35,898 nt of DNA from Myxococcus llanfairpwllgwyngyllgogerychwyrndrobwllllantysiliogogogochensis (GCF_006636215.1 NZ_VIFM01000101.1:1-35898); one strand, 5' to 3'. Shown: positions 14,687 through 23,575, counted from the first letter of the stretch. Notes: generated by a model from the letters alone, not told the origin. Translations and numbers: made by a program.

Positions 14687-17137
14687 TCAGTGCTGCCACT
14701 CCTTGCCCATGGGCATCTCTCCCGCGCGCACGCCGGTCCTGCTCTGCGTGCTCGTGGTCTGCGTGCTCGAGAAGGTGACGGTGTAGAACCCGCCCGTCTC
14801 GGGCGTGCCCGCTCGAGGCGTGTAGACGGCGATGTCCGTCTTCCCATCGCCGTCGTAGTCGCCCGTGACGGGAACGTCGCTGACTCCTCCGAGGAACTTC
14901 ACGTGGGACGTCCCGGTGGAGCTATGCAAGATGGTGAAGTAGCCGCCGCCGTCATTCGCGGGCCAGCGGGGCGTATAGAGCGCCCGGTCACTGGCGCCAT
15001 CGCCGTCGTAGTCGCCAATGACAGGAATGTCTCCCACCTGTCCCATCGTGTCCCAATCCCAGAACCCTCCCGTTCCCTGTCGCACCCAGACAGAGAACCA
15101 GCCGCCCCAACCCGTACTGCTCTTGTACTTGTACAGGGCGAAGTCATCCCTGCCGTCTTCATCGAAGTCTCCGACGACGGGCACGTCGTCGGGTTCGCCA
15201 GCCTTGAAGAGGACGGGTTCGGGGTCTCCAGTCTGGCTCGAGATCCACTTGAACTGTCCATAGACGAGATTGGGAGGGGTCCCCTCGGGAGTCGGGAAGC
15301 GTTGGTACACGGCGATGTCAGTGATCCCATCGCCGTCGTAGTCCGCGGCAAGGGGGATGTCGCCAGGCCCGCCCAGGTCGAACCAGCTCCAGTGTTGTCC
15401 CTGGCTCCGCCACACCGAGAAGAACCCAGGCGTAGTGGCGCTCCAGGCAGGTGTGTAGACGGCGAAGTCCGTGAGGCCATCGCCATCATAGTCACCCGTG
15501 AGCGAGATGTCCCCGGGGAGCCCACCTGCGAGGCCCATCGGTCTTGGCAGGGAGCTGGTCTTCACCGTGAGCAGTCCCGTCTGGGGCATCGCGGGTGATT
15601 TCCAATACCAGGTGAAGTCCGACTTACCATCCCCATCGAAATCATCCTTCCGCTGATACATGGGCGTATCCGTGTAGACGTGTACTTCCCATGGACCAAA
15701 GGTGTCCTCCCATCCCCCTAGACTGGAGCTGTATGGAATGGGGCTGCGCTGCTCGAAGAGGCTGCGAGCGGGCAGCGTGCCATTCCATGTCTGTGGGTGA
15801 ATGGTGGCGGTGATGGGACTGGACGTGTGATTGGCGACGATGACGACATGGCGTTGCCCGATGATGCGGTGCGTGCCTTCGAGTCCGGGAGTCAGCATCA
15901 ACCCCCAAGTGCCATCCGCGACCAGCGCGGGTTCCAGGATGCGAAGCTGCGAGGCGACCTTCTTGATGTCCCACCAGAGCTGGGAGTTCTGCTCGATGGC
16001 GTCCGTCCCCCACCAGAAGATGCCACGCGCCCCATGGATGATGGAGGAGTAGGCCATGAAGCGAGTCTCGATGTAGTTGGGACGCCGTCCTGTCAGCGGG
16101 TTCTGCCAAGTGGAGCAGCACTCCCCTCCGCCCTGTCCCTGGAGCACCATCAGGATGGGGCCCTTGGCGACATAGGGCGACGCGGAGTCCTGATCATAGA
16201 GCACCTGCATGGCATCGAGGGTTTCTGCTGGACCCATGAGCGGGGCTTCCGGGAATGGCGGAGAGTAGCCTTCGAGCGTCACGTAGATGGGATACCTGTC
16301 GTGTCCCCACGCGTTCGCCCCGTCACTCCATTGCTCGTATGCGGCGGGGGAAAGGCCTGGCAGCAGGGGCCCCCCGGACGGAAAGCCACCCGCGTTGGGG
16401 GCGGCCACCTCCGTGTAATAGACCAGATGCGAGGGGTCCCTGGAATTGACGAACGCGCGGAAGCTCGTGGCCTCCGTCACGCTGGGAATGCGAGCACGCT
16501 GGCTCGCTGTCAGAACCAGATTGACCCCTCCATCGGCAAACTGCGCGACCTGCCCTGAACCGACCTTGTTCCAGCCCATCTCGTCCTGGCTTTCGTAGCC
16601 GAGGAATGCAGGCTTGCCCTTCAGTGCCTGGATCTTGAGGTCCAGGTCGCTGCCGATATGGTGCTGGGCGTCCTTCTCTCGCACCCAGTGCAGTTCACTG
16701 AGTGCCCCTCCCCGATCGCTCCAATTCCAGGCTTTGCCCAGGGCATGGACCCCGTGCGACTCCATCTTGTCCAGGTCGGCGGGAGTCAGGTCATGGATGT
16801 CCACGATGACGGCATTGAATCCCGCGCGACCCAGTTCTCCGAGCCCGAGGTCTGTCTTGTCAAGGCTTGGGAGAAGATCCGCCAGACCCGCGTCCGCGTT
16901 ATCTCGTTTGGGGTAGTCGTAGGTGCCAATCACGAAGAAGCGCTGGCCGTTTTGAATCCAGAAGGGCACTGGTGGTGGGGGCTCTGTCTCCGTGGGGTTG
17001 CAGATGGGCCGCGTGTCGCCGGGGAGGCAATTGGGGTCCGCGAAGGAGAGTTGGGGTACGACCAGGCCCAGGCCAGCGACACAGGCCGCCAGCACCAGTC
17101 TTCGTCGTCTTGAGGTTTCTCGAGGAGTGGGGGTCAT
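14687..17137 (-). CDS. Secreted glycosidase-like protein with six FG-GAP/VCBS repeats
   Basis: An 816-residue protein. A basic n-region (SRRRR) and hydrophobic core followed by SFADP form a signal peptide, possibly Tat-like. Residues ~35-480 resemble a TIM-barrel glycoside hydrolase: GQRFFVIGTYDYP, FLGYESQDEMGWN, a segment ending IIHGARGIFWWG and a beta-sandwich-like end. The C-terminal 320 residues hold six Asp-rich repeats of the type DYDGDGxTDxAVY (one is DFDEDGRDDFALY), which bind calcium in FG-GAP propellers. It is probably an extracellular carbohydrate-active or adhesive protein; catalytic acids are not assigned. I choose the ATG at 17137: the alternative at 17179 lies inside a fossil of another gene. 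No Shine-Dalgarno sequence is seen. Confidence 0.8.
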   Translation of the reverse strand: MTPTPRETSRRRRLVLAACVAGLGLVVPQLSFADPNCLPGDTRPICNPTETEPPPPVPFWIQNGQRFFVIGTYDYPKRDNADAGLADLLPSLDKTDLGLGELGRAGFNAVIVDIHDLTPADLDKMESHGVHALGKAWNWSDRGGALSELHWVREKDAQHHIGSDLDLKIQALKGKPAFLGYESQDEMGWNKVGSGQVAQFADGGVNLVLTASQRARIPSVTEATSFRAFVNSRDPSHLVYYTEVAAPNAGGFPSGGPLLPGLSPAAYEQWSDGANAWGHDRYPIYVTLEGYSPPFPEAPLMGPAETLDAMQVLYDQDSASPYVAKGPILMVLQGQGGGECCSTWQNPLTGRRPNYIETRFMAYSSIIHGARGIFWWGTDAIEQNSQLWWDIKKVASQLRILEPALVADGTWGLMLTPGLEGTHRIIGQRHVVIVANHTSSPITATIHPQTWNGTLPARSLFEQRSPIPYSSSLGGWEDTFGPWEVHVYTDTPMYQRKDDFDGDGKSDFTWYWKSPAMPQTGLLTVKTSSLPRPMGLAGGLPGDISLTGDYDGDGLTDFAVYTPAWSATTPGFFSVWRSQGQHWSWFDLGGPGDIPLAADYDGDGITDIAVYQRFPTPEGTPPNLVYGQFKWISSQTGDPEPVLFKAGEPDDVPVVGDFDEDGRDDFALYKYKSSTGWGGWFSVWVRQGTGGFWDWDTMGQVGDIPVIGDYDGDGASDRALYTPRWPANDGGGYFTILHSSTGTSHVKFLGGVSDVPVTGDYDGDGKTDIAVYTPRAGTPETGGFYTVTFSSTQTTSTQSRTGVRAGEMPMGKEWQH

Positions 17138-17168
17138 GCGGCGTGTATACAATAGGACGATTGCCGGC

Positions 17169-17350
17169 AGGGCTTTCATTGTCAGGCGCTACCAGCGCAC
17201 GGATGTCTGTCGAACCCCCGTCGAGGACCGCGCGGCGACCGAACAACCCGAGGAGCCCGAGGCACCTTGACCCGGGGTGGGTCTGAAGGCCCATACGGCT
17301 GGTGCGTTCGCTGCATGGCGCCCGTCCGATTGTCCTTGGGCCTCCATGGA
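17169..17350 (+). pseudogene. Fossil 3' end of a haem-lipoprotein paralogue
   Basis: This segment aligns with the end of the gene at 12544-14496 and its downstream flank. 17169-17218 matches 14174-14222 (AGGGCTTTCATTG then TACCAGCGCACGGA), and 17219-17350 matches 14446-14580, including the coding end TEQPEEPE and the following noncoding part. The 219 bases of Asp-Ala-Gly coding DNA present in the intact gene are missing. Two bases (CT) are also lost in GCGCTCTACC, breaking the frame. The rest of the paralogue is gone, replaced by the glycosidase-like gene. Confidence 0.75.
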
Positions 17351-17354
17351 CTCC

Positions 17355-17379
17355 CAGCCCAAGGGGTTGCTCTGGGCTG
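17355..17379 (+). terminator. Stem-loop downstream of the fossil
   Basis: CAGCCCA and TGGGCTG form a 7-bp stem with an 11-base loop. It occupies the place held by the stem-loops after the intact haem lipoprotein gene, so it may be the old terminator; it lies 31 bases before the kinase start. Confidence 0.4.
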
Positions 17380-17410
17380 ATGCGATTCGTGGGGCTACAT
17401 TGCACGCCTC

Positions 17411-19279
17411 ATGGATTCCGCCCCCTCCAAGCCCTTTGGTCGCTATTCGTTGGTGTCAAGGCTTGGCAAGGGCGGCATGGCGGAAGCGTGGCGCGCGCGG
17501 CTGGTGGGGGAGGCGGGCGTGACGAAGCCCGTGCTCATCAAGAAGGTGCTGCCGGAGTACGCGCAGGATGAGCGCTTCATCCAGATGTTCATCAGCGAGG
17601 CTCGCATCTCCGCGTCGCTGTCCCACGGCAACATCGCCCAGGTCTTCGACTTCGGACGGACGGAGGGCGAGCACTTCCTGGCGATGGAGCTGGTGGACGG
17701 GCCGCCGCTTCATCGCATCATCAAGCGCGCGCTCCAGCATGGCCTGAGCGCCGTGCCGGTGGCCCAGGCTGTCTTCATCGCGCTGGAGGTCTGTCGAGGG
17801 CTGCATTACGCGCACACGCGCGCGGACAGCCGGGGTGTTCCCCTGGGCATCGTCCATCGGGACGTCTCTCCGGAGAATGTCCTGGTCAGCTACGAGGGGC
17901 AGGTCAAGATCGTCGACTTCGGCATCGCCAAGGCGCGCGAACTGCGAGGGTTCAAGACCGAGCCCGGTGTGGTGAAGGGCAAGTACCTCTTCTTCTCGCC
18001 GGAGCAGGCGCGCGGCGAGGACGTCGACGCACGCACGGATGTGTGGGCGGCCGGTGTGGTGCTCTACCAGATGCTGTGCGGGCGTTTGCCGTTGCAGGGC
18101 CCCGAGTATGTGGTGATGCACCAGTTGCAGGAGGGGCGGTTCCCGTCACCGAGGACGCTGCGCCCGGAGCTGCCCGTGGAGCTGGATGCCATCGTCCAGA
18201 AGGCGCTGGCCGTGAAGAAGGAGGAGCGCTTCGAGTCCGCGCACGCCTTCGCCGAAGCGCTCTCCGGGTTTCTCTATGCGACGACGCCTCGGTTCTCGCC
18301 CATGTCGGTGGCGTGGCTCGTCCAGACGCTGTTCACCATGGAGTTGCGTGAAGAGGGACGCGAGCCCCAGGTGCCCACGCCCTTTCGGGAGGAGCTGGCT
18401 CGCGCCGCGGAGACTCGCACTGTCGCCACGATGAACGAGGTTCCCGTGGTGACGCAGGTCTCCACCCACCGGTGGACCTCGTATCGACAAGGCCTGGGCG
18501 CGGGGCTTGGAGCCGCGCTCCTGTTCTCGGCGGCGCTGGGTGTGGTGACGTGGACGCTGAGCGGGAAGTCGAGCCCCAAGGTGTCGGCCCCGGCCCCGAA
18601 AGCGGAGCAGGCTTCCACGGCCCCATCGTCGCCCACGACAGGGGCCCCGGTGCCTTCAGACGAACTGGCGGAGGTCCAGGTTCCGGCAGTCCCGTTGTCT
18701 CCCGAGAAGACCCCCGAGGTCGCAAGTCCGACGTCTCTGCCCGAGAGGGATGCGGGCACAGCGGCCGTCGCACCCGCTCGCGAGGACAAGGCCCCGACTG
18801 TCGCGGTCGCCATCCTCGTTGATGCTCCGAAGCCAGGGAGCGCGACATCCGCTCCGCGTCCTCCTCCTGTCGTGTCCGCCGCGGGCGTCAAGGCGCTGTC
18901 GCCCGAAGACGAGTTCGCCGCGCTGATGAAGGCAGGGCGGTCCGCGGAGCAGGCAGGTCGTACCAAGGCCGCGATGGTCAGCTATCGCAAAGCCCTTGTG
19001 CTCAAGGACGGCTCGCATGAAGCCCGGAAGGAGCTGGGGCTCCTGCTGGTGAGCGGCTTCGAGTCGGAGAAGTCCTTGCGCGAGGGCGTGGTCCTGCTCC
19101 AGCACGTCGTTCGCGCGGATGGCGCCGATGCTCGCGCCTGGTTGTCGTTGGGGATGGCCTACCAATCCCTGGGAGACAGCAACCAGGCGGCGGAGGCCTT
19201 CAAGAAGTACCTCCTACTGGTGCCCACGGGCGGCGCATCCAATGCGGCTCGGGCGATGCTCAAGTCCCTGGGGAAGTGA
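17411..19279 (+). CDS. Membrane Ser/Thr protein kinase with C-terminal TPR-like domain
   Basis: A 622-residue Hanks-type kinase. Gly-rich loop GKGGMAEAW (19-27), ATP-binding Lys44 in VLIKK, catalytic loop HRDVSPEN (149-156), DFG at 169-171 and SPEQ closing the activation segment are all intact, so it should be active. The GGMAEAW and HRDVSPEN forms are typical of myxobacterial kinases. One transmembrane helix at ~361-383 follows, then a Pro/Ala/Thr-rich linker and a TPR-like region (~505-620) containing AGRTKAAMVSYRKALVLKDG and ARAWLSLGMAYQSLGDSNQA. The TPR part would be outside the cytoplasm and may sense partners. It has no clear ribosome site. It ends 9 bases from the convergent RluA gene. 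Substrate unknown. Confidence 0.9.
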   Translation: MDSAPSKPFGRYSLVSRLGKGGMAEAWRARLVGEAGVTKPVLIKKVLPEYAQDERFIQMFISEARISASLSHGNIAQVFDFGRTEGEHFLAMELVDGPPLHRIIKRALQHGLSAVPVAQAVFIALEVCRGLHYAHTRADSRGVPLGIVHRDVSPENVLVSYEGQVKIVDFGIAKARELRGFKTEPGVVKGKYLFFSPEQARGEDVDARTDVWAAGVVLYQMLCGRLPLQGPEYVVMHQLQEGRFPSPRTLRPELPVELDAIVQKALAVKKEERFESAHAFAEALSGFLYATTPRFSPMSVAWLVQTLFTMELREEGREPQVPTPFREELARAAETRTVATMNEVPVVTQVSTHRWTSYRQGLGAGLGAALLFSAALGVVTWTLSGKSSPKVSAPAPKAEQASTAPSSPTTGAPVPSDELAEVQVPAVPLSPEKTPEVASPTSLPERDAGTAAVAPAREDKAPTVAVAILVDAPKPGSATSAPRPPPVVSAAGVKALSPEDEFAALMKAGRSAEQAGRTKAAMVSYRKALVLKDGSHEARKELGLLLVSGFESEKSLREGVVLLQHVVRADGADARAWLSLGMAYQSLGDSNQAAEAFKKYLLLVPTGGASNAARAMLKSLGK

Positions 19280-19288
19280 GCAGCCCCG

Positions 19289-20254
19289 TCAGCTCGCCGG
19301 ACTCTCGTCCTCGCGCTCGCCGCGAGGCAGGGGCAAGCCCAGTCGCTCCAGCTCCGCGCGCAGCTCCGGGGGCAGGGGACTCGTTACATGCATCGGCTTC
19401 TTCGTCTCCGGATGCGGCAACCCGAGCGCCCGTGCATGCAGGAAGAAGCGCCCCAGCCCTGGCGCCTCGCGCCCGCCATAGAGCGTGTCGCCGACGATGG
19501 GCGCTCCAATACCCGCCATGTGCGCGCGCACCTGATGCAACACGCCCGTGAGGATGCGCACCTCCACCAGGCTGTACTCGCCCACGCGCGCCAGCACGCG
19601 GAAGCGCGACACCGCCTCGCGCGCGTCCTCGGCGCCGTGTGGCGCGGGCTCCACCCGGTCCGGGTGACGCGGGTGATGGCGCAGCGGCAGCTCGATGTCG
19701 CCCTCGTCCACCAGGGGCCCCGTCACCAGCGCGAGGTAGCGCTTGTCCACCGCGCGCTCACCGAAGGCCGCGCGGACGGCATCCCACGCCGTGCGCGAGC
19801 GCGCGGCCACCACCACGCCCGACGTCTCCACGTCCAACCGGTGGCACAGCCCGCCTTCGCGCGGGTCCACCGACGCCTGCGCGCACTCGGGGTAGCGCGC
19901 CACCAGCGCGTTGGCCACCGTGCCCGTCTCTCCCGACTGGAGCGGATGCGAGGGCCGGCCCGCGGGCTTGTCCACGAACACCAGCGCGGCGTCCTCGTGC
20001 AGCACGACGAGCGGGAACTCCTCGTCGGGCACCGCCTCGCGCGTCTCCTCCTCCACCACCACGGAGATCTGCTGCCCGGCCGTGAGCGTGAGGCCCTTCT
20101 TCGCCGCCCGGTGGTTCACCTTCACCGCGCCCGCATCGAAGAGTCGCTTGAGGCGCGCGCGCGACAGGCCCAGCGCCTCGCCCACGAAGAGGTCCACCCG
20201 CTGGCCCGCCTTGTCGGCGTCCACGGTGAAGGTGTGCAGCTTGGAGGGATTCAC
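19289..20254 (-). CDS. RluA-family pseudouridine synthase with S4 domain
   Basis: A 321-residue protein. An N-terminal S4-like RNA-binding domain (QRVDLFVGEALGLSRARLKR) is followed by the RluA core: FVDKPAGRPSHP, then HRLDVETSG with catalytic Asp141, and the closing motif TGVLHQVRAHMAGIG. It converts uridine to pseudouridine in rRNA or tRNA; whether it corresponds to RluC, RluD or another member cannot be decided. The GTG start at 20254 overlaps the stop of the upstream kinase gene (GTGA); an open frame extends further but overlaps the kinase and has a low-complexity start. The overlap means the two are translated from one mRNA. Confidence 0.9.
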   Translation of the reverse strand: MNPSKLHTFTVDADKAGQRVDLFVGEALGLSRARLKRLFDAGAVKVNHRAAKKGLTLTAGQQISVVVEEETREAVPDEEFPLVVLHEDAALVFVDKPAGRPSHPLQSGETGTVANALVARYPECAQASVDPREGGLCHRLDVETSGVVVAARSRTAWDAVRAAFGERAVDKRYLALVTGPLVDEGDIELPLRHHPRHPDRVEPAPHGAEDAREAVSRFRVLARVGEYSLVEVRILTGVLHQVRAHMAGIGAPIVGDTLYGGREAPGLGRFFLHARALGLPHPETKKPMHVTSPLPPELRAELERLGLPLPRGEREDESPAS

Positions 20255-21396
20255 TCGGAAAGAGCCTCGTAGACTTCCTCGGCCGTCTGGAACCGGTCGT
20301 CCGGCTCCTTGCGGATGAGGCGGTGGGCCACGCGTGCGAACTGCGGGTCCCCATGAAGGTTCAGCGCCAGCACCGGCGGAGGCTCCGTCTCCAGCACCTG
20401 CCGCCACAGCTCGTGCGGCGTCTTCGCATCGAAGGGGGGCCGCCCGCTGAGCAGCTCATAGAGGATGACGCCCAGACTGTACAGGTCCGAGCGCCCATCC
20501 AACGGCTCCCCGAGAATCTGCTCGGGCGCCATGTAGCGGTACGTGCCCACCAGCTTGCCCGCCTCGGTAATCGCCACGTCGTCCGCGAGGAACTTGGCCA
20601 GCCCGAAGTCCATCAGCCGCACCTGCCGGTCCTCGTCCACCATGACGTTGGACGGCTTCAAGTCCCGGTGCACCAGCCCGTGCCCGTGGATGTAGGCCAG
20701 CGCCTCGCACAGCTGGAGCATGGTGTCCTTCAGCCGCCCCATGCGCTCGGGACGGTTGAGGTCCTCCTCGCGCGGCGCCCGGCCGTCGTCCACCAGCTTG
20801 CGAGCCGCGGGCGGGGGCAGGTCGAAGCCCTCCATCGAGTCATCCGAGCCGGAGCCCGAGGCCAGCTCGTCTTCGCCTTCCCCCGCGCCGTAGGGGTCCA
20901 GGTCCTCGCTGGGAGGCTCCTCGTTGAAGGCGTCCATGCTGAACAGCCCCTCCGCCGCGGGGCGGGCGTCACCCGCGGCGTCGGCGTTGGAGATGCTGTC
21001 GCTGCCAGGGCCGAAGTCCTCGTCCGCGGTGCGCCGCACCGTCAACAGGCCGCGCGGCGTGGTGCCGCTGATGGGCGACAGCAGGTCGTCCCCTCGGATG
21101 TCCAGGTAGTGGCGCAGCGTGAGCCCCTCGATGAGCTCCATGGCCAGGTAGGGCCAGCCCTGATGGACCCCCGCCTCGAAGACCTTCACCACGTTGGGAT
21201 GGGACAGGTCCGCCAGCGTCTCGAATTCACGCGCGAGTCGTCGCGCCGCCCGTTCGTCCAGCGCGGGGCCGGCCGACAGCAGCTTGAGCGCGACTTCGTC
21301 GTTGCTGCGGCGGTCCAGGGCCCGGTACACGGTGCCGGCCCCGCCGCTGCCGAGCGTCTCCAGGACGCGGTAGGGACCGATGACCTTCGGGGGCAT
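20251..21396 (-). CDS. Soluble Ser/Thr protein kinase with ~115-residue insert in the catalytic domain
   Basis: 381 residues, all kinase domain and no membrane segment. Key residues are intact: GSGGAGTVY (17-25), Lys38 in VALKLL, HRDLKPSN (243-250), DFG (263-265), APEQ. Between the hinge (AMELIEGLTLRHYLD, ~86-99) and helix E (~220) lies an insert of about 115 residues that most kinases lack. It is acidic and Ser/Gly/Asp-rich (DPYGAGEGEDELASGSGSDD) with Thr/Ser sites that could be autophosphorylated. It looks disordered and may serve as a docking or regulatory loop. It overlaps the RluA gene and is divergent from the PEGA-type kinase at 21527. Confidence 0.9.
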   Translation of the reverse strand: MPPKVIGPYRVLETLGSGGAGTVYRALDRRSNDEVALKLLSAGPALDERAARRLAREFETLADLSHPNVVKVFEAGVHQGWPYLAMELIEGLTLRHYLDIRGDDLLSPISGTTPRGLLTVRRTADEDFGPGSDSISNADAAGDARPAAEGLFSMDAFNEEPPSEDLDPYGAGEGEDELASGSGSDDSMEGFDLPPPAARKLVDDGRAPREEDLNRPERMGRLKDTMLQLCEALAYIHGHGLVHRDLKPSNVMVDEDRQVRLMDFGLAKFLADDVAITEAGKLVGTYRYMAPEQILGEPLDGRSDLYSLGVILYELLSGRPPFDAKTPHELWRQVLETEPPPVLALNLHGDPQFARVAHRLIRKEPDDRFQTAEEVYEALSE

Positions 21397-21526
21397 GCGT
21401 GCGCGGATCCTACGGACGGCGTCGCGTCACGGTCAAACTTGATGATGCCTGGCTGCATGGTCCGGGGCAGAACACTCGGGCAGGCATTTCACTTTTCCAG
21501 GGAAACCTGGGAGAACCCTTCATCAA
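21397..21526. promoter_or_regulatory. Divergent promoter region between two kinase genes
   Basis: 130 bases must hold both promoters. CCAGG-GAAA-CCTGG at 21497-21510 is a 5-bp stem with a GNRA tetraloop, just before the GGGAGAA ribosome site of the rightward kinase. No clear -10/-35 elements were recognised. Confidence 0.35.
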
Positions 21527-23575
21527 ATGCAAGTCGGGAAGTATCAACTCGTCCGGAAGCTTGCCTCGGGGGGCATGGCGGAGGTCTTCCTCGCCAAGGC
21601 CGCGGGCCCCATGGGCTTCGAGAAGACGCTCGTCCTGAAGCGGATCCTCCCGCACCTGGCGGAGGACCCAGCGTTCGTGGAGATGTTCCTGGGGGAGGCG
21701 CGGCTGGCCGCGCAGCTGGAGCACCCGAACATCGTCCAGATTTTCGACTTCGGCGAGGCGGACGGCAGCTACTTCCTGGCGATGGAGTTCATCGACGGGC
21801 CCACGCTGCGGCGGCTGGTGAAGCGCGCGGCGGAGCAGCCCCTGCCCCCGATGATGTGCGCGAAGCTGGTGTCGCTCGCGGCGGAGGGCCTGTCCTTCGC
21901 GCACGACTTCTGTGATCCGGCGACTGGAGAGCCCCTGGGGCTCATCCACCGCGACGTGAGTCCGGACAACATCCTGGTGTCGCGGCAGGGCGCGGTGAAG
22001 GTGGTGGACTTCGGCGTGGCGAAGGTGGCGGGGCAGGGGCACCGCACGCAGACGGGCGTGGTGAAGGGGAAGGTGGCGTACATGCCACCGGAGCAGCTCC
22101 GGACGAAGCCGCTGGACCGGCGCGTGGACGTGTACGCGCTGGGGGTGGTGCTGTACGAGCTCCTGACGGGCAAGCGTCCCTTCGACGCGACGACCGAGGC
22201 GAGCACGATGCAGGCCATCCTGTTCGAGCCGTTCATCCCCGTGGTGGAGCGCCGGCCGGATGTGCCGGTGGCGCTCCAGAAGATTCTGGACCTGGCGCTC
22301 GCGAAGGAGCGGGACACCCGCTACGCGGACTGCCGCGCGCTCCAGGCGGACCTGGAGCGCTACCTGCTGTCGTCGGGTGAGTCCGTGGGGGCGTACCAGC
22401 TCGCGCAGTTCGTGGCGAAGCTGGTGGCGGAGGGTATGTCGGGGCCGGTGGTGGCCTCGCCCGCGGCGATGGGAGGTGCGACGCCCGCGAAGCCCGGGAG
22501 CACGCCGAAGTCCATGGCGGCGCCTCCAGAGGCGAAGGGGCCTCCGCCTCCGCCCGTGGACTCGACGTCTCCCACGACGCCCATGCCGCTGTCGGTGCGG
22601 GGGATGATTGCGGAGGGACGTCCGCAGCCCGTCTCGAATGAGGGCGGCAAGGGCTCGGACGCTCCGGAGCGTGCGGCGAAGGCGGCGGGGGCGCGACGCA
22701 AGCCGGCCTCCCGTCCGATGCTGCCGGCGCAGGGTGGGGTGGCCTCCGAGGCTCGAAGCGCGGGTGAGGGCTGGAACGCGTCGGGCATCGCCGCGGTGAC
22801 AGCGCCCGCGGGGCCGTCGGGGGAGTCCGAGCGGGATGCGGAGGAGCGCGTCCCGACGAATGGCGGCGGGGCGGACGAGGACGCCATCTCCACGGGCGCG
22901 CAGGTGCGTGCCCCCAAGGCGAGCAAGGCCTCGACGGGACTCCTCGCCGTGCTCGTGGGTGGAGCGGTGCTCGTGCTCGGCGGCGTGGCGGTGGTGGCCA
23001 CTCGGGGCGAGCAACCCATTGTCGTGGTGCCTCCTCCTCTTCCCTTGGGGAAGAGGCCGGAGGCGAAGCGTCCGTCGACGGTGGAGCCGCCCAAGCCTTC
23101 CACCGCGCAGGAGCGGGTCGCGGGCGGGGATGCCCCGCCGGCGGGACAGGCGCCGCAAGTGGCGGTGATGAAGGCGGAGCCTCCGCCCACCGCGCCGGTA
23201 CCGTCACCGAAGGGGGTGACCGCGACGCCCGTGGAGAAAGCGCCGCCGGCTGTCGTGTCCGCTGCTGGCGGCACTTCCGCCGCGCCAGTACCCGTGTTGC
23301 CCGAGGTGAAACCTGTCGCGAAGGCCGCGCCGCCACCGCGCCCGCGCGCGAAGGTCGTGGCCACGGGCATATTGGAGTTCCGCATCCGCCCCTATGCGAC
23401 GGTCGTGGTGGACGGAGACAGCCTCGGGCAGACGCCGGTGGACCCCATCTCGCTGCCCGAAGGCAAGCACACCATCCGGCTCATCAATACCGCGCTGGGC
23501 AAGGACGAGACATTCACATACGAGGTGAAGGCGAGGCAGAAGAACATCTTCAAGCACAACTTCCACACGGAGTAG
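21527..23575 (+). CDS. Membrane Ser/Thr protein kinase with C-terminal PEGA domain
   Basis: A 682-residue kinase with ASGGMAEVF (13-21), Lys38 in LVLKR, HRDVSPDN (141-148), DFG (161-163) and PPEQ, so active by motif. After a Pro/Ala-rich low-complexity linker there is one transmembrane helix at ~475-497 (AVLVGGAVLVLGGVAVVAT), a second long Pro/Ala/Lys linker, and a C-terminal PEGA domain (~610-682) with LEFRIRPYATVVVDGDSLGQ and PEGKHTIRL. PEGA domains in such kinases lie outside the cytoplasm and are thought to sense envelope signals. Its kinase domain resembles that at 17411 more than the soluble one beside it, suggesting paralogues. Substrate unknown. Confidence 0.9.
   Translation: MQVGKYQLVRKLASGGMAEVFLAKAAGPMGFEKTLVLKRILPHLAEDPAFVEMFLGEARLAAQLEHPNIVQIFDFGEADGSYFLAMEFIDGPTLRRLVKRAAEQPLPPMMCAKLVSLAAEGLSFAHDFCDPATGEPLGLIHRDVSPDNILVSRQGAVKVVDFGVAKVAGQGHRTQTGVVKGKVAYMPPEQLRTKPLDRRVDVYALGVVLYELLTGKRPFDATTEASTMQAILFEPFIPVVERRPDVPVALQKILDLALAKERDTRYADCRALQADLERYLLSSGESVGAYQLAQFVAKLVAEGMSGPVVASPAAMGGATPAKPGSTPKSMAAPPEAKGPPPPPVDSTSPTTPMPLSVRGMIAEGRPQPVSNEGGKGSDAPERAAKAAGARRKPASRPMLPAQGGVASEARSAGEGWNASGIAAVTAPAGPSGESERDAEERVPTNGGGADEDAISTGAQVRAPKASKASTGLLAVLVGGAVLVLGGVAVVATRGEQPIVVVPPPLPLGKRPEAKRPSTVEPPKPSTAQERVAGGDAPPAGQAPQVAVMKAEPPPTAPVPSPKGVTATPVEKAPPAVVSAAGGTSAAPVPVLPEVKPVAKAAPPPRPRAKVVATGILEFRIRPYATVVVDGDSLGQTPVDPISLPEGKHTIRLINTALGKDETFTYEVKARQKNIFKHNFHTE

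Noticed and set aside
17138..17179. Upstream ATG extension of the FG-GAP protein
   Set aside because: The extra residues fall in the fossil of another gene and would precede an otherwise complete signal peptide.
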